64,000 nt of DNA, from positions 62,001 to 126,000 of the forward strand of contig NZ_CP047189.1 in assembly GCF_030440575.1 (NCBI RefSeq), given 5' to 3'. The notes beneath the pieces are model-generated. The model was given only the letters and a program-made list of their open reading frames with translations. It was not told the DNA's origin and made no database searches. This DNA is from Corynebacterium ciconiae DSM 44920 (lineage in GTDB: Bacteria > Actinomycetota > Actinomycetes > Mycobacteriales > Mycobacteriaceae). This document shows positions 8,734-17,610 of the stretch, piece by piece. Position numbers and translations under genes: made by a program. Each line of letters opens with the position of its first letter. The stretch's first letter is position 1.

Positions 8734-9576
8734 ATGCCAGCATTCATGGGCCAAGACGGCATGCCCTACTGGATTGATCTATCCACCTCGGAGCTGCGTA
8801 AGGCGCGCTATTTCTACTCCAAGGTGTGCGGCTGGGAGTACACCGAGTTGGCCTCCGGCTATCTGCTCGCCACTAAGAATGGCATGCCGGTGGCGGGGCT
8901 CGTGGCGAAGCCGGAGGACTCGCAGCAGCCCGATAGTTGGGTTACCTATTTCCTCGCCGAGGATATTGACCAGGTGGTTGCGCGCGTGCCTGAGCTCGGG
9001 GGCCGCTGCCTCACCGAGCCGCTGCCCACCAGCCAGGGCCGCATGGCGGTGATTGCCGACAGCTCTGGCGCGTTGTGCGGGGTGATCCAGCCGCAGGGCG
9101 AGGAGCGCTTTGTGGCTGCGGGGGAGCCGGGCACCAGTGTGTGGCATGAGCTGACGACTGTCACCAACCACGAGGAGACGCTTCACTTCTACGCGGAGCT
9201 ATTCGGCTGGGATCTGCACACCGTTGAAAGCGACGCCGGCCAGAGCTACACCATGGCGCTGGCCGAGGGCGCGGCCTTTGCCGGCTTCTATGATGCGGCC
9301 GGCCAGTTCCCGCCCCAGGTGCCGAGCTTCTGGCAGTCCTTCCTGGGGGTGGAGGATCTGCGCCTGGCTGTCCAGCTGGTGGAGGATCTCGGAGGCGAGA
9401 TTATCCGCCCGCCCATGAACTCCGATTTCGGCGCACTCGCCTTGGTGGCGGATTCCACCGGTGCGGTGGTCACCCTCGTGGAGGTGGATGAGCCCCGCGA
9501 AGAAGAATTCTTAGACGAGGCAGCTCCCTTGCACGATGTGGATGTGGAGCAGTTACGCAAGGACATGCAGAACTAG
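8734..9576 (+). CDS. VOC-superfamily protein with two glyoxalase-like domains
   Basis: This 280-residue protein is built from two tandem VOC (glyoxalase/bleomycin-resistance) modules. The first starts at YWIDLSTSELRKARYFYSKV with the phrase VCGWEYTEL. The second starts at WHELTTVTNHEETLHFYAEL with LFGWDLHTV. Each ends with the typical DSSGALCGVIQ or DSTGAVVTLVE strand. The metal-binding pattern and substrate are not clear from sequence alone. It is cotranscribed with the S4 gene. The 12-mer repeat begins 4 nt after its stop. Confidence 0.87.
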   Translation: MPAFMGQDGMPYWIDLSTSELRKARYFYSKVCGWEYTELASGYLLATKNGMPVAGLVAKPEDSQQPDSWVTYFLAEDIDQVVARVPELGGRCLTEPLPTSQGRMAVIADSSGALCGVIQPQGEERFVAAGEPGTSVWHELTTVTNHEETLHFYAELFGWDLHTVESDAGQSYTMALAEGAAFAGFYDAAGQFPPQVPSFWQSFLGVEDLRLAVQLVEDLGGEIIRPPMNSDFGALALVADSTGAVVTLVEVDEPREEEFLDEAAPLHDVDVEQLRKDMQN

Positions 9577-9579
9577 CTC

Positions 9580-9591
9580 GCTTATCGACGC
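9580..9591 (+). repeat. 12-mer GCTTATCGACGC, copy 2 (intergenic)
   Basis: Exact copy between two convergent genes, followed by CACC. An ATAAGC at 9610-9615 could pair with its first six bases. Confidence 0.85.
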
Positions 9592-9643
9592 CACCCCCAA
9601 CCACATCCCATAAGCTCCAGCCGTTGCGAATGGTGCTGGCCAG

Positions 9644-10471
9644 TTAACGGCACAACTCCGCGGCATCCTCAATGAGTGCCCGGGCTTGGTGCGGGGTGGC
9701 CACAAAGTCTGCTGCGTAGTAGCAACGCGTGCTCGCAGTGATCTGCTCCGCCACCTGGGCGGCATCACTGAAGCTGGAGTGGCTGAACTGTTGGATCAGG
9801 GTGGGCGGCCACGTGTCGGCTGCCGCGCGCTCGATGGGCTCTGGGCCGCCGCTGAGCTGCGGATTACGCAGAATCAGCCCGTCGAGATCAGCGGCGATGG
9901 CGCTCAGAAGGGCGCAACCATAGCCATCGCCGAAACCAATAACCCGCGTCACCCCATCGAGCTGGCGGGCGGCGCTCAGCGCTTCGGCCACGGCGGTGCG
10001 GGCGGCTGTGGGGCTGGCCGGATAGAGCGGATAGTCCACATCCACCGCCTGCGCCCCGCTGAGCTGGGCGAGAGCGGCAACGAGCGGCTGCCAGTAGACA
10101 TCTCGCATGGCGCCACCGCCAAAGAAGCCACTGCCGCCGTGGACGGCGATAATCACGGTTGTAGTTGGGGCGGGCGGGGTGATGAGCGTATGGTCGGCTA
10201 GGGTGCGCACATCCACCTGATCGGTCCACGCCACCTGCGGCATGCGGTGATCCACGGCCGTGCCGAGCTGCAGGATCGCGGCGTGGGTGGTGCGATCCAC
10301 GATGTGGGAGACCCAGCGCTCGGCGTCGGCCGCCTCGGTGCGCCCGCCCTGCCACGGCGGGGTGAGATCAGGGGCGGGATAGTGCTCAGAGAAATACCAG
10401 AGCAGCTGCTCGATCTGTTCCTCGGCGGGCATCATCTCCACAGCATCGGCTGTGCTGGTGCTGTCGGACAT
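9644..10471 (-). CDS. Alpha/beta-hydrolase fold protein (HSL-like), nucleophile apparently replaced
   Basis: This 275-residue protein resembles the hormone-sensitive-lipase (alpha/beta hydrolase 3) group. VIIAVHGGSGFFGGG gives an HGG oxyanion-hole motif (about residues 108-117), followed by a long alpha/beta core. The elbow where GDSAGG is expected reads GFGDGYG, so the nucleophilic serine seems to be missing. DVDYPLYP is the usual strand before it. The protein may be catalytically inactive or use another residue. AAGGGGAG precedes the ATG. It is convergent with the VOC gene; the M13 peptidase lies upstream on the same strand. Confidence 0.72.
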   Translation of the reverse strand: MSDSTSTADAVEMMPAEEQIEQLLWYFSEHYPAPDLTPPWQGGRTEAADAERWVSHIVDRTTHAAILQLGTAVDHRMPQVAWTDQVDVRTLADHTLITPPAPTTTVIIAVHGGSGFFGGGAMRDVYWQPLVAALAQLSGAQAVDVDYPLYPASPTAARTAVAEALSAARQLDGVTRVIGFGDGYGCALLSAIAADLDGLILRNPQLSGGPEPIERAAADTWPPTLIQQFSHSSFSDAAQVAEQITASTRCYYAADFVATPHQARALIEDAAELCR

Positions 10472-10553
10472 AAGCAGCTCCCCTTATCGCTTCGTGGTGC
10501 GTCATTGCTACAGAGTCTAGCGATAGGGGAGGAGCCGCTGAGGTGGGCCCGTT

Positions 10554-12524
10554 TTACCAGATGCTCACGCGATCCTCGGGCTGGATGTAGAGCGGGGAGG
10601 AGGTGTCTACATCGAAAGCCTCGTAGAGCTCGGAGACATTGCCGGCGATGAGATTGCAGCGGAACTCGGCGGGGGAGTGCGGATCCACAGCCAGGTAGGT
10701 CTTCTGCAGCTCGGGGCGGATCTTGGTGCGCCACACCCGCGCCCAGGAGACGAAGAGGCGCTGCAGGCCGGTGAGTTCCACATCGAGCTCGGGGCGGGCG
10801 CCCTCGGTGTTCACGCGCAGCTTCTCGTCGGTATCGAAGGTCTTTCCTTGATCATCGAGCCAGCGGCGGTAGGCCACCACGGCGATGCCCAGTCCGCCGA
10901 GATCACCAATGTTTTCCCCGAGGGTGAACTCGCCATTGACCCCGGCGCTTTCCTCTTCCGACTCGGCGAGCACGGAGGGAACTTGGCCATCGAATTGCTG
11001 AACCAACTTGGCGGTCAGTTTTTCGAAGGCGGCGCGGTCCTCGGCGCTCCACCAATCGTTCAGGCTGCCCTGGCCGTCATAACGGGAGCCCTGATCATCA
11101 AAACCATGGCCGATCTCGTGGCCAATCACCGCGCCGATGGCGCCGAAGTTGGTGGCGGCGTCCGCCTCGGGGGAGTAGAAGGGTGGGCGCAGGATCGCGG
11201 CGGGGAAGGTGATGTCATTCTGCACCGGGTAGTAGAAGGCGTTGACCATCTGCGGCGGGCAGAACCACTCCTCGCGATCGGCGGGCTTGCCCACCTTGGC
11301 CACCTGGTAGTCGTGCTCGAAGGCGGTGGCAGCGCGGGCATTGGCCACCACGTCGGCACCGGCGGAAGAAACCTCAAAATCATAGGTGCGCCACGAGTCG
11401 GGGTAGCCAATCTTGGCCTTGAAGGTGCCGAGCTTCTCCAGGGCGCGCTCGCGGGTGGCGGGAGTCATCCACTCCAGCTGGCTGATGCGCTCTCGGTAGG
11501 CGCCCAGCAGATAGTCCACGAGGCGTTCCATCTCGGCCTTGTACTCCGGCGGGAAGTGTTCCTGCACGAAGAGCTGCCCGATCTCCTCGGAGACGGCCGA
11601 GTCGGCAAAGGACACCGCGCGTCGCCAGCGCGGCAACTGTTCAGTCGAGCCTTGGAGCACACCGTTGTAGAAGCGGAAGTTTTCTACCTCCAGCTCGGTG
11701 GGCAGCATGGAGGCAAAGCTAGACACCACGTGGCGGCTGGCCCAGAGGCGCAGATCCTCCACCGCGACCTCGTCGAGCAGGGAATCGATGAACTCGGGAT
11801 AGTCCTTATTGCGCATCACCACGGTGGACTCGGGGCTGAGTCCGCTGGCCAGCAGGAACTCGCGGCTGAACTCGGGTAGCTCGGAGACGGCCACAGGGTT
11901 GTAGCTCTTTTGCGCGTCGCGGGAGGCCACCACATCGCGGTGCCCCGAGGCGATCCGAGTTTCGAGGGCCACAATGCGCTCGGCCGCGGCGGCCGCGGCA
12001 TCGGCATCCACAATTCCGGCGAGCTCGAGCATGGTGGCTACGTGCTGCTCATAGGCGTCTCGTACAGCGGCGTGGGCATCCTCGCGGTAGTAGGCCTCAT
12101 TCGGCAGGCCCAGACCGGACTGATCGGCCCATGCCACTACGTTTTCGCTGCCGGCATCCTTAGCCATATAGCAGCCAATCAACGAGGGCACACCCTCGCG
12201 GTAGAGCTGGCCGGCCGCCTGGGCGAAGCGGGTCTTATCCACCCCGGCCTCAGCGCCGGCGGTGGCGGGCTGGATGGCCTGCGAGATGGCGTCGATAAGC
12301 GGAGCGATGGGGGCGACCCCGGCCTGGTTGATGCCTTCGGTGTCCATGAAGGAGGAGTAGAGGGCGCTGGCGCGGGAGTCGCCACCTGCGATGAGGGCCC
12401 GGACATCATCCTCGGCGCGATCGCGAAGTTCGTGGAAGGCACCGTAGATGCCGCGGTCGGCGGGGATAGTGGTGGAATCGATCCATTCCCCGTTGACAAG
12501 GTCAAACAAATCGTGAAGTTTCAT
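10554..12524 (-). CDS. pepO: M13-family zinc metallopeptidase (PepO/neprilysin-like)
   Basis: This peptidase of about 656 residues has the zinc motif HEIGHGFDDQGS (about residue 470; HExxH) and the third-ligand region ENIGDLGG, both diagnostic of the neprilysin/PepO family. NAFYYPVQNDITFPAAIL is the conserved Asn-Ala-Phe/Tyr segment before the zinc site. The C-terminus ends in the family-typical short VSIW. No signal peptide is visible, so it probably acts in the cytoplasm on oligopeptides. Start 12524 is chosen because TACGCT lies 7 nt upstream; the extension to 12581 would run into the divergent gene's promoter. Confidence 0.94.
   Translation of the reverse strand: MKLHDLFDLVNGEWIDSTTIPADRGIYGAFHELRDRAEDDVRALIAGGDSRASALYSSFMDTEGINQAGVAPIAPLIDAISQAIQPATAGAEAGVDKTRFAQAAGQLYREGVPSLIGCYMAKDAGSENVVAWADQSGLGLPNEAYYREDAHAAVRDAYEQHVATMLELAGIVDADAAAAAAERIVALETRIASGHRDVVASRDAQKSYNPVAVSELPEFSREFLLASGLSPESTVVMRNKDYPEFIDSLLDEVAVEDLRLWASRHVVSSFASMLPTELEVENFRFYNGVLQGSTEQLPRWRRAVSFADSAVSEEIGQLFVQEHFPPEYKAEMERLVDYLLGAYRERISQLEWMTPATRERALEKLGTFKAKIGYPDSWRTYDFEVSSAGADVVANARAATAFEHDYQVAKVGKPADREEWFCPPQMVNAFYYPVQNDITFPAAILRPPFYSPEADAATNFGAIGAVIGHEIGHGFDDQGSRYDGQGSLNDWWSAEDRAAFEKLTAKLVQQFDGQVPSVLAESEEESAGVNGEFTLGENIGDLGGLGIAVVAYRRWLDDQGKTFDTDEKLRVNTEGARPELDVELTGLQRLFVSWARVWRTKIRPELQKTYLAVDPHSPAEFRCNLIAGNVSELYEAFDVDTSSPLYIQPEDRVSIW
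12289..12300 (-). repeat. 12-mer GCTTATCGACGC, copy 3 (within the M13 peptidase gene)
   Basis: Exact copy in minus orientation, followed by CATC. Confidence 0.85.
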
Positions 12525-12531
12525 GGGCACC

Positions 12532-12537
12532 AGCGTA
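12532..12537 (-). promoter_or_regulatory. -10 box of the M13 peptidase gene
   Basis: On the minus strand TACGCT ends 7 nt before the start at 12524, which is leaderless spacing. Confidence 0.5.
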
Positions 12538-12562
12538 GCGAGAGCGTGTCCTACTGCCCACC

Positions 12563-12568
12563 TACACT
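12563..12568 (+). promoter_or_regulatory. -10 box of the 12576 gene
   Basis: TACACT ends 7 nt before ATG 12576, which is leaderless spacing. It diverges from the M13 peptidase promoter 26 bp away. Confidence 0.5.
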
Positions 12569-12575
12569 GGTGGCT

Positions 12576-13331
12576 ATGCACTATTCCTTGAAGCCGTCCG
12601 CCGGCGCAAAAAGCTGGTGGGCGTTGATGATTGCGGTCAGTGCGGTGCTGGCATTACCGCTGGCCATCGATGCCGCGATTCCCGAGCGCCTCAGTGTGGG
12701 CGCAAAACCGGTGGCGCTCACCGGTATGGATGACAGCTGGGAGATACCCGTTTATCTCGACCCCGCGGAGCAGCAGATGCAGCCGCAGTGCCCGGTCGAT
12801 AGCTCTGACCCGTTGGTCTCTGCCTTCGACTGCCCCGGGGCGCGGATTGCCTCCACCGTCATTGAGAGCACGGATGATCCGGTGCTGGCCCTGCAGCGCA
12901 TGGTGCGCGCCATACGCGTCACGGGTCTACCCACCGATGAGGGCGTGCTGGCGCTCGATGTGGACAGCGAAGAGATTAGCCGCGCTTTCGTGCTGGCCAG
13001 CGACAGCGGCTACGTGGCGATCTCGGGCGTGGGCGCCGGTGACCACGAGGGCAGCACCATGGTGGCGCTAGTATCCGGCGAGAACGCCCCCGAGGTGGCG
13101 GCCGCGGTGTTTGCCTCCCTCAGCGGCGAGGAACCGGCAGCGTTGGCCAAGAAGGGCGAGGTGGTCTACGGCGAGGACTTCCTGGAGGGTGACTATCCCC
13201 TCGCCCCGCATGTGGACTCCAATCAGCTGCAGCGCCAGCTCGAGGAGGAGGCCACCGCGCCGGCCTCGCACACGAAGACCACCAACGATGAGACAGTGCA
13301 GGCCCGCACGCGAGCAAAGGATGTGGCATGA
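12576..13331 (+). CDS. Membrane-anchored protein of unknown function
   Basis: This 251-residue protein has one N-terminal transmembrane segment (WWALMIAVSAVLALPLAIDA, about residues 13-32). An extracellular domain of about 200 residues follows, then a charged tail rich in Glu, Thr and Lys. I recognise no named domain. It resembles conserved actinobacterial proteins found next to PrsW-type genes. ATG 12576 is chosen over the long antisense-overlapping upstream reading frame because of the TACACT box 7 nt before it. Its stop overlaps the next start by 4 bp (ATGA), so it probably works with, or is a substrate or partner of, the PrsW-like protein. Confidence 0.7.
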   Translation: MHYSLKPSAGAKSWWALMIAVSAVLALPLAIDAAIPERLSVGAKPVALTGMDDSWEIPVYLDPAEQQMQPQCPVDSSDPLVSAFDCPGARIASTVIESTDDPVLALQRMVRAIRVTGLPTDEGVLALDVDSEEISRAFVLASDSGYVAISGVGAGDHEGSTMVALVSGENAPEVAAAVFASLSGEEPAALAKKGEVVYGEDFLEGDYPLAPHVDSNQLQRQLEEEATAPASHTKTTNDETVQARTRAKDVA

Positions 13332-14236
13332 GTTCGATGTTTAGGATCACCCTGATCGCCATGATCACCATCTGTGTCCCCATCGGCTTGCTGCTGGTGG
13401 GAGGCACTGCGGTGCTGTCTCCCCAGGGCTTTGGTGTGGGCATTCCCTGCGCCCTGCTCTATGCCGTGGTGATCATCACCCTGCTCAGCCGCACCCCGCT
13501 GTGGCCGTCTGATCGCACCGCCCCACAGCTCAAGCGCGGGCAGGTGCTGTGGTGGGCCGCCGCGGCAGTGAGCTGGGGTGCTTTCGCCTCCTTCGGTCTC
13601 ACGATGATCTCGGGCGGGCCGATCATGTCCATCACCTCCAAGCTGGGCTGGAACGTGGTGGAAGCCTCCTTGGGCGGCGCCTACCCAGAGGAGATCTCCA
13701 AGGTGATGGGCGTGGTGCTCATCATCTTCGCCTTCCGTTTCCTCAACCGCCCCTGGCACGGCTTTATCACCGGCGCGCTCGTGGGGCTCGGCTTCGAGAT
13801 CAATGAAAACCTGCTCTACGGCACCGTCGGCGCGCTGTACCACCCCTCCTCGGATCTATGGGGGTCGCTGCAGATGTGGGGCATGCGCACCCTCTTCGGC
13901 GTGGGGCTGCACGTGGTGCTCTCCGCGATCGCCGGCTGGGGCGTAGGCTATGCGCTTCTTGGTGGGCCGCAGGTTGCACGCCTGTCCACACCACGTCGTA
14001 TCCTCATCGCCCTCGGCTGGCTGCTGGCTTCCTTCGCCGGCCACTTCTGGTGGAACCTGCAGTGGGGAAACACCGTGGCGATGGTGATCTCCATGGTGCT
14101 GGCCGGCTGCTATATCTATGGGCTGTTCATACTGCTTTTAGTGCGCCTGTGGAAGCAGGCCACGCGCGATTCAGGCTATGTACTCTGCGACAGCGCACCA
14201 TTGGCACCCCCGCCTTTAACTCCCGTTTCGGTATAG
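13328..14236 (+). CDS. PrsW-family intramembrane metalloprotease
   Basis: This polytopic membrane protein of 302 residues has about eight hydrophobic segments. It carries the PrsW motifs in order: YPEEISK (EExxK), GLGFEINEN (FExxEN), HVVLSAIAGWG (HxxxS) and GHFWWN (HxxWN). PrsW in Bacillus cleaves an anti-sigma factor in the membrane; the substrate here is unknown. It is translationally coupled to the preceding single-pass membrane protein, a reasonable candidate partner. Confidence 0.88.
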   Translation: MSSMFRITLIAMITICVPIGLLLVGGTAVLSPQGFGVGIPCALLYAVVIITLLSRTPLWPSDRTAPQLKRGQVLWWAAAAVSWGAFASFGLTMISGGPIMSITSKLGWNVVEASLGGAYPEEISKVMGVVLIIFAFRFLNRPWHGFITGALVGLGFEINENLLYGTVGALYHPSSDLWGSLQMWGMRTLFGVGLHVVLSAIAGWGVGYALLGGPQVARLSTPRRILIALGWLLASFAGHFWWNLQWGNTVAMVISMVLAGCYIYGLFILLLVRLWKQATRDSGYVLCDSAPLAPPPLTPVSV

Positions 14237-14251
14237 ATTAATTTTTCATTT

Positions 14252-14665
14252 ATGAAAAAGATTCTGAGCTATGCCGCCCTGGCTGTCGCCGCAGCAGCCC
14301 TCGCGGCCTGCGGTGACTCCGGCGAGACCACGACGAGCACCGTCACTGAAACCACCTCCGTGAATGGAGAGACCTCTCAGGTAGAAACCGTCACCGAAAC
14401 CGACAGCGCAGCACCCGCCACCCGCACCCCGGCCGGCGGCACCGCTCCCTGCGAGGTTCGCGCCTACTCCAATAACGCCGAGGACGATCTCCTCGACGAC
14501 GACGTGGTGCGCGCCGGGGTGGATAAGCCTCGGGTGACCCAGCTGGTGAAGGAGCAGTGCGGCTCCGCCATCTTCGACGATGATCACTGGACCTACCGCG
14601 ATGGCGCCATCGAAGTAGAGGTGTTGGAAGACGGCACCGTCGACGAGATCGACGTAGACCACTAG
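14252..14665 (+). CDS. Small putative lipoprotein
   Basis: This 137-residue protein has the signal peptide MKKILSYAALAVAAAALAAC with lipobox LAAC and Cys20. A Thr/Ser/Glu linker (about 22-60) follows, then an acidic globular part with two cysteines (PCEVRAY and KEQCGSA) that could form a disulfide. It should be anchored on the outer membrane leaflet. No known domain is recognised. The upstream sequence TATAGATTAATTTTTC is A+T-rich and likely contains its own promoter. A strong terminator follows at 14701. Confidence 0.78.
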   Translation: MKKILSYAALAVAAAALAACGDSGETTTSTVTETTSVNGETSQVETVTETDSAAPATRTPAGGTAPCEVRAYSNNAEDDLLDDDVVRAGVDKPRVTQLVKEQCGSAIFDDDHWTYRDGAIEVEVLEDGTVDEIDVDH

Positions 14666-14700
14666 CGCCACGCCCTCGAGGCTGCGGCTACAATCCCCCT

Positions 14701-14744
14701 AACCCCCAGCGAGAACCACAGCTCAGTGCCTCTCGCTGGGGGTT
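14701..14744 (+). terminator. Rho-independent terminator
   Basis: Perfect 14-bp stem AACCCCCAGCGAGA (14701-14714) with TCTCGCTGGGGGTT (14731-14744), a 16-nt loop, then ATCTTTT. It ends the lipoprotein transcript. Confidence 0.9.
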
Positions 14745-14864
14745 ATCTTTTGGCGAGGCGGCCTGCTGGGGTTTTCGTGGCGCGGCACTCGGACTCCAGG
14801 GCAACGCCTCGCTGTGGTGGCGAGCGGCGATCGGTGACCCCGCCCCGCGCTGCGGATTCTCCCC

Positions 14865-14870
14865 TAATCT
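14865..14870 (+). promoter_or_regulatory. -10 box of the DUF885 gene
   Basis: TAATCT ends 7 nt before ATG 14878, which is leaderless spacing. Confidence 0.5.
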
Positions 14871-14877
14871 GTAGCGT

Positions 14878-16491
14878 ATGACTATCAACCAGATCGCTGA
14901 TGAGTATGTACAAGCAAGTATTGCGCTTTCGCCTGAGTTCGCCACTGCCCTAGGGCTGGAGCAGAACCAGGATCGCTGGGGTGATTACTCCCCGGCCGGA
15001 GTGGAGGCCGAGGCCGATCTCGCGCGGGAGACCGTGCAGAAGCTGCGCAACACCGAGCCGGTGGATAGCGGCGAGTCCGTGACGAAGGCGGCGATGCTGG
15101 ATCGGCTGGGCGTGGCCCTAGACCGCCACGAGCTGGGAGAGGAGTATCGGAATCTCAATAACATCGCCTCGCCGATTCAGACTGTGCGCGACACCCTCGC
15201 ACAGATGGATACCTCCACGGCGGAGGGCAAGGCGAACCTCGCTCAGCGTATCGAGCGCATAGGTGAGGCCTACCGGGGCTATGCCCAAACCTTGGCCGAG
15301 GGCACCGCACAGGGACTGGTGCCGGCACGCCGACAGGTAGAGCGCGGTATCGAGCAGCTGCGGGCCATGGCCGCCGAGAACTCCCTGCTGGATGTCTATG
15401 GCGCCGAGGCTGAGGCCACTGCCGAGCAGGTGGCGGCTGGTAAACGCGCCGCCGCGGAGCTGGCCAGCTTCCTCGAGGAGACGATCGCGCCCTACGCCAC
15501 CAGCACCGACGGGGTGGGCCGGGAGCGCTACGAGGTGGCCAGCCACCTATGGGTGGGTCACCGCATCGACCTAGACGACACCTACGAGTGGGGCCTAGAG
15601 GAGCTCGAGCGAATCATCGCCGAGCAGAAGACCTGCGCCGCCGAGCTCTATGGCGAGGGCACCAGCCCCGCCGAGGCCTTCGAACGGCTCAATGCGGATC
15701 CGGCCTATCAGCTGCACGGCGTGGAGGCCCTGCAGCAGTGGATGCAGGAGATCGCCGATGATGTCATCGTGAAGCTGAATGGCACCTATTTCGATATCCC
15801 CGAGCCGGTGCAGCGCATCGAATGCTGCATCGACAAGGCCGGCACCGGCGGCATCTTCTATACCGAGCCCTCGGCCGATTTCTCCCGTCCAGGCCGCATG
15901 TGGTGGTCCGTGCCGGAGGGCGAGGACACCTTCAATACCTGGCAGGAGCTCACCACCGTCTACCACGAGGGTGTTCCCGGCCATCACCTGCAACTGGGCC
16001 AGCAGGTGTACGAGGCCGAGCACCTCAACAGCTGGCGCCGCCAGATGGGCTTCAACTCCGGCCACGCAGAAGGCTGGGCGCTCTATGCCGAGCGCTTCAT
16101 GGATGAGCTCGGCTTTTTGCCTGATGCCGGCTACCGCATGGGCATGCTCGATGGCCAGCGCCTCCGCGCGGCCCGCGTGGCACTCGACATCGGTGTGCAC
16201 CTAGGTAAAACCAACCCAGACGGCGGCGCCTGGGATGCGGACTATGCCTGGCAGTTCATGAAGAACAATGTGGCCATGGCCGATGGCTTCCTCCGCTTCG
16301 AGGTGGACCGCTACCTGGGCTGGCCGGGCCAGGCGCCCTCCTATAAGGTGGGCCAGCGCCTGTGGGAGCAGCTGCGCGATGATTTCCTCAGCGCCCGCCC
16401 CGGCGAGCTCAAAGAGTTCCACCGCCTCGCCCTGCGCGAGGGCACGCTCCCCTTGGGCGTGCTGCGCGAGGTGGTCATGGCTCAGGCCTAA
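14878..16491 (+). CDS. DUF885-family putative metallopeptidase
   Basis: This 537-residue cytoplasmic protein has the DUF885 hallmark VYHEGVPGHHLQ (about residues 361-372; HExxxxHH-like metal site) and MGFNSGHAEGWALYAERFM, which supplies the downstream Glu. The family is thought to be zinc-dependent peptidases related to carboxypeptidase-like enzymes; the substrate is unknown. There is no signal peptide. An inverted repeat (16501-16538) lies directly after the stop and separates it from the convergent reductase. Confidence 0.88.
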   Translation: MTINQIADEYVQASIALSPEFATALGLEQNQDRWGDYSPAGVEAEADLARETVQKLRNTEPVDSGESVTKAAMLDRLGVALDRHELGEEYRNLNNIASPIQTVRDTLAQMDTSTAEGKANLAQRIERIGEAYRGYAQTLAEGTAQGLVPARRQVERGIEQLRAMAAENSLLDVYGAEAEATAEQVAAGKRAAAELASFLEETIAPYATSTDGVGRERYEVASHLWVGHRIDLDDTYEWGLEELERIIAEQKTCAAELYGEGTSPAEAFERLNADPAYQLHGVEALQQWMQEIADDVIVKLNGTYFDIPEPVQRIECCIDKAGTGGIFYTEPSADFSRPGRMWWSVPEGEDTFNTWQELTTVYHEGVPGHHLQLGQQVYEAEHLNSWRRQMGFNSGHAEGWALYAERFMDELGFLPDAGYRMGMLDGQRLRAARVALDIGVHLGKTNPDGGAWDADYAWQFMKNNVAMADGFLRFEVDRYLGWPGQAPSYKVGQRLWEQLRDDFLSARPGELKEFHRLALREGTLPLGVLREVVMAQA

Positions 16492-16500
16492 GCAGTGGGC

Positions 16501-16538
16501 GCTTGTCGACGTTGACCTGCGGTGTAGCGTCGACAAGC
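16501..16538. terminator. Inverted repeat between convergent genes, probable bidirectional terminator
   Basis: Perfect 11-bp arms GCTTGTCGACG (16501-16511) and CGTCGACAAGC (16528-16538) with a 16-nt loop. No good T tract follows on either strand, so termination efficiency is uncertain. Confidence 0.5.
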
Positions 16539-16549
16539 ACAAAAGTGAG

Positions 16550-17575
16550 CTAGTCGGCTACCTTCACCACAAGCTTGCCGAAGTTGCCGCCGGTGAGCAG
16601 ACCGATGAAGGCCTCCACGGCGTTGTCGAGGCCCTCCACCACATCTTCGCGGTAGGAGATAGAGCCATCGGCCACGCGCGGAGTCATCTCGGCGAGGAAG
16701 TCGCCCATCTGATCGGCGTATTCGGCTTGGATGAAGCCGCGAAGGGTGAGGGACTTCTTCAGCACGGTGCCCATGAGCTGGCCGGAACGATCAGGGCCGG
16801 CGGGCAGCTCGGTGGCGTTATAGCCAGAAACTAGGCCGCAGACGGGGACGCGGGCGTAGGTGTTGAGCCGCGGCAGCACCGCATCCCACACCTTGCCGCC
16901 GACGTTTTCGAAGTACACATCGATGCCATCGGGGGTGGCGGCGGCCAGCTGCTCGGCGAAGTCATCGGCGCGGTGATCGATCGCGGCATCAAAGCCCAGT
17001 TCCTTGAGGTAGGCCACCTTCTCCGGCCCGCCGGCGATCCCGACAGCACGGGCGCCGTGGAGCTGCGCGATTTGGCCCACCATGCTGCCCACCGGGCCGG
17101 TGGCGGCGGCCACCACCACGGTCTCTCCCTGCTTCGGGTGGCCGATATTGTTCATCCCGGCCCATGCGGTGAACCCGGGCATGCCCAGCACCCCTAGGGC
17201 CGTGGAGAGCGGCAGTGGCGTGGAGGTGTCCAACCGGCGCACGTGATCGGCCTGCACCACGGAGTGGCTCTGCCAGCCGCTGTAGCTAAGCACCACATCG
17301 CCGGCGGTGAAGCGCTCATCGCGGGAGTCAACCACGCGGGCAACGGTGGCGCCCACCATGGTCTCGCCAATGCCGATGGGATCGGCATAAGACTCTGCGT
17401 CGCTCATCCGGCCGCGCATATAGGGATCGAGGGATAGATACAGGGTCTGCAGCAGCAGCTGGCCATCGGCCAGCTCCGGCAGATCAGCGGTTTCGGTTCG
17501 GAAGTTCTCCTGGGTGGGCGCGCCATGCGGGCGCGAGGCCAGGACGATACGGGTGGTGGTTGTGGAAGTACTCAT
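16550..17575 (-). CDS. NADP-dependent medium-chain reductase (CurA/PTGR-like)
   Basis: This zinc-independent MDR of about 341 residues belongs to the leukotriene B4 12-hydroxydehydrogenase/CurA group. The Rossmann motif is AATGPVGSMVGQIAQLHGA, and FENVGGKVWDAVLPRLN is the family-typical catalytic/cofactor region. It probably reduces alpha,beta-unsaturated carbonyls with NADPH. Start 17575 (MSTSTTTT) is taken because CGGGAGT lies just upstream. A perfect inverted repeat, CATACG-TAAC-CGTATG, at 17590-17605 sits over the expected promoter, suggesting repressor control. Confidence 0.9.
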   Translation of the reverse strand: MSTSTTTTRIVLASRPHGAPTQENFRTETADLPELADGQLLLQTLYLSLDPYMRGRMSDAESYADPIGIGETMVGATVARVVDSRDERFTAGDVVLSYSGWQSHSVVQADHVRRLDTSTPLPLSTALGVLGMPGFTAWAGMNNIGHPKQGETVVVAAATGPVGSMVGQIAQLHGARAVGIAGGPEKVAYLKELGFDAAIDHRADDFAEQLAAATPDGIDVYFENVGGKVWDAVLPRLNTYARVPVCGLVSGYNATELPAGPDRSGQLMGTVLKKSLTLRGFIQAEYADQMGDFLAEMTPRVADGSISYREDVVEGLDNAVEAFIGLLTGGNFGKLVVKVAD

Positions 17576-17589
17576 ACTCCCGCACAACG

Positions 17590-17605
17590 CATACGTAACC
17601 GTATG
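17590..17605. promoter_or_regulatory. Candidate operator upstream of the MDR reductase
   Basis: Perfect inverted repeat CATACG-TAAC-CGTATG located 15-30 nt upstream of the start at 17575 and just after the stop of the DJ-1-like gene. No regulator gene is adjacent. Confidence 0.4.
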
Positions 17606-17610
17606 TATTC

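Noticed and set aside
9580..9591. The 12-mer GCTTATCGACGC as a DnaA box
   Set aside because: TTATCGACG differs from TTATCCACA at two conserved positions, copies are dispersed over 54 kb rather than clustered, and no dnaA/dnaN genes are nearby.
10677..11879. 400-codon plus-strand frame opposite the M13 peptidase
   Set aside because: Gly/Leu/His-rich antisense frame; the HExxH peptidase is on the minus strand.
16501..16538. Inverted repeat as a recombinase site
   Set aside because: Lies exactly between convergent stop codons and no recombinase or invertible segment is seen; a transcription terminator is simpler.
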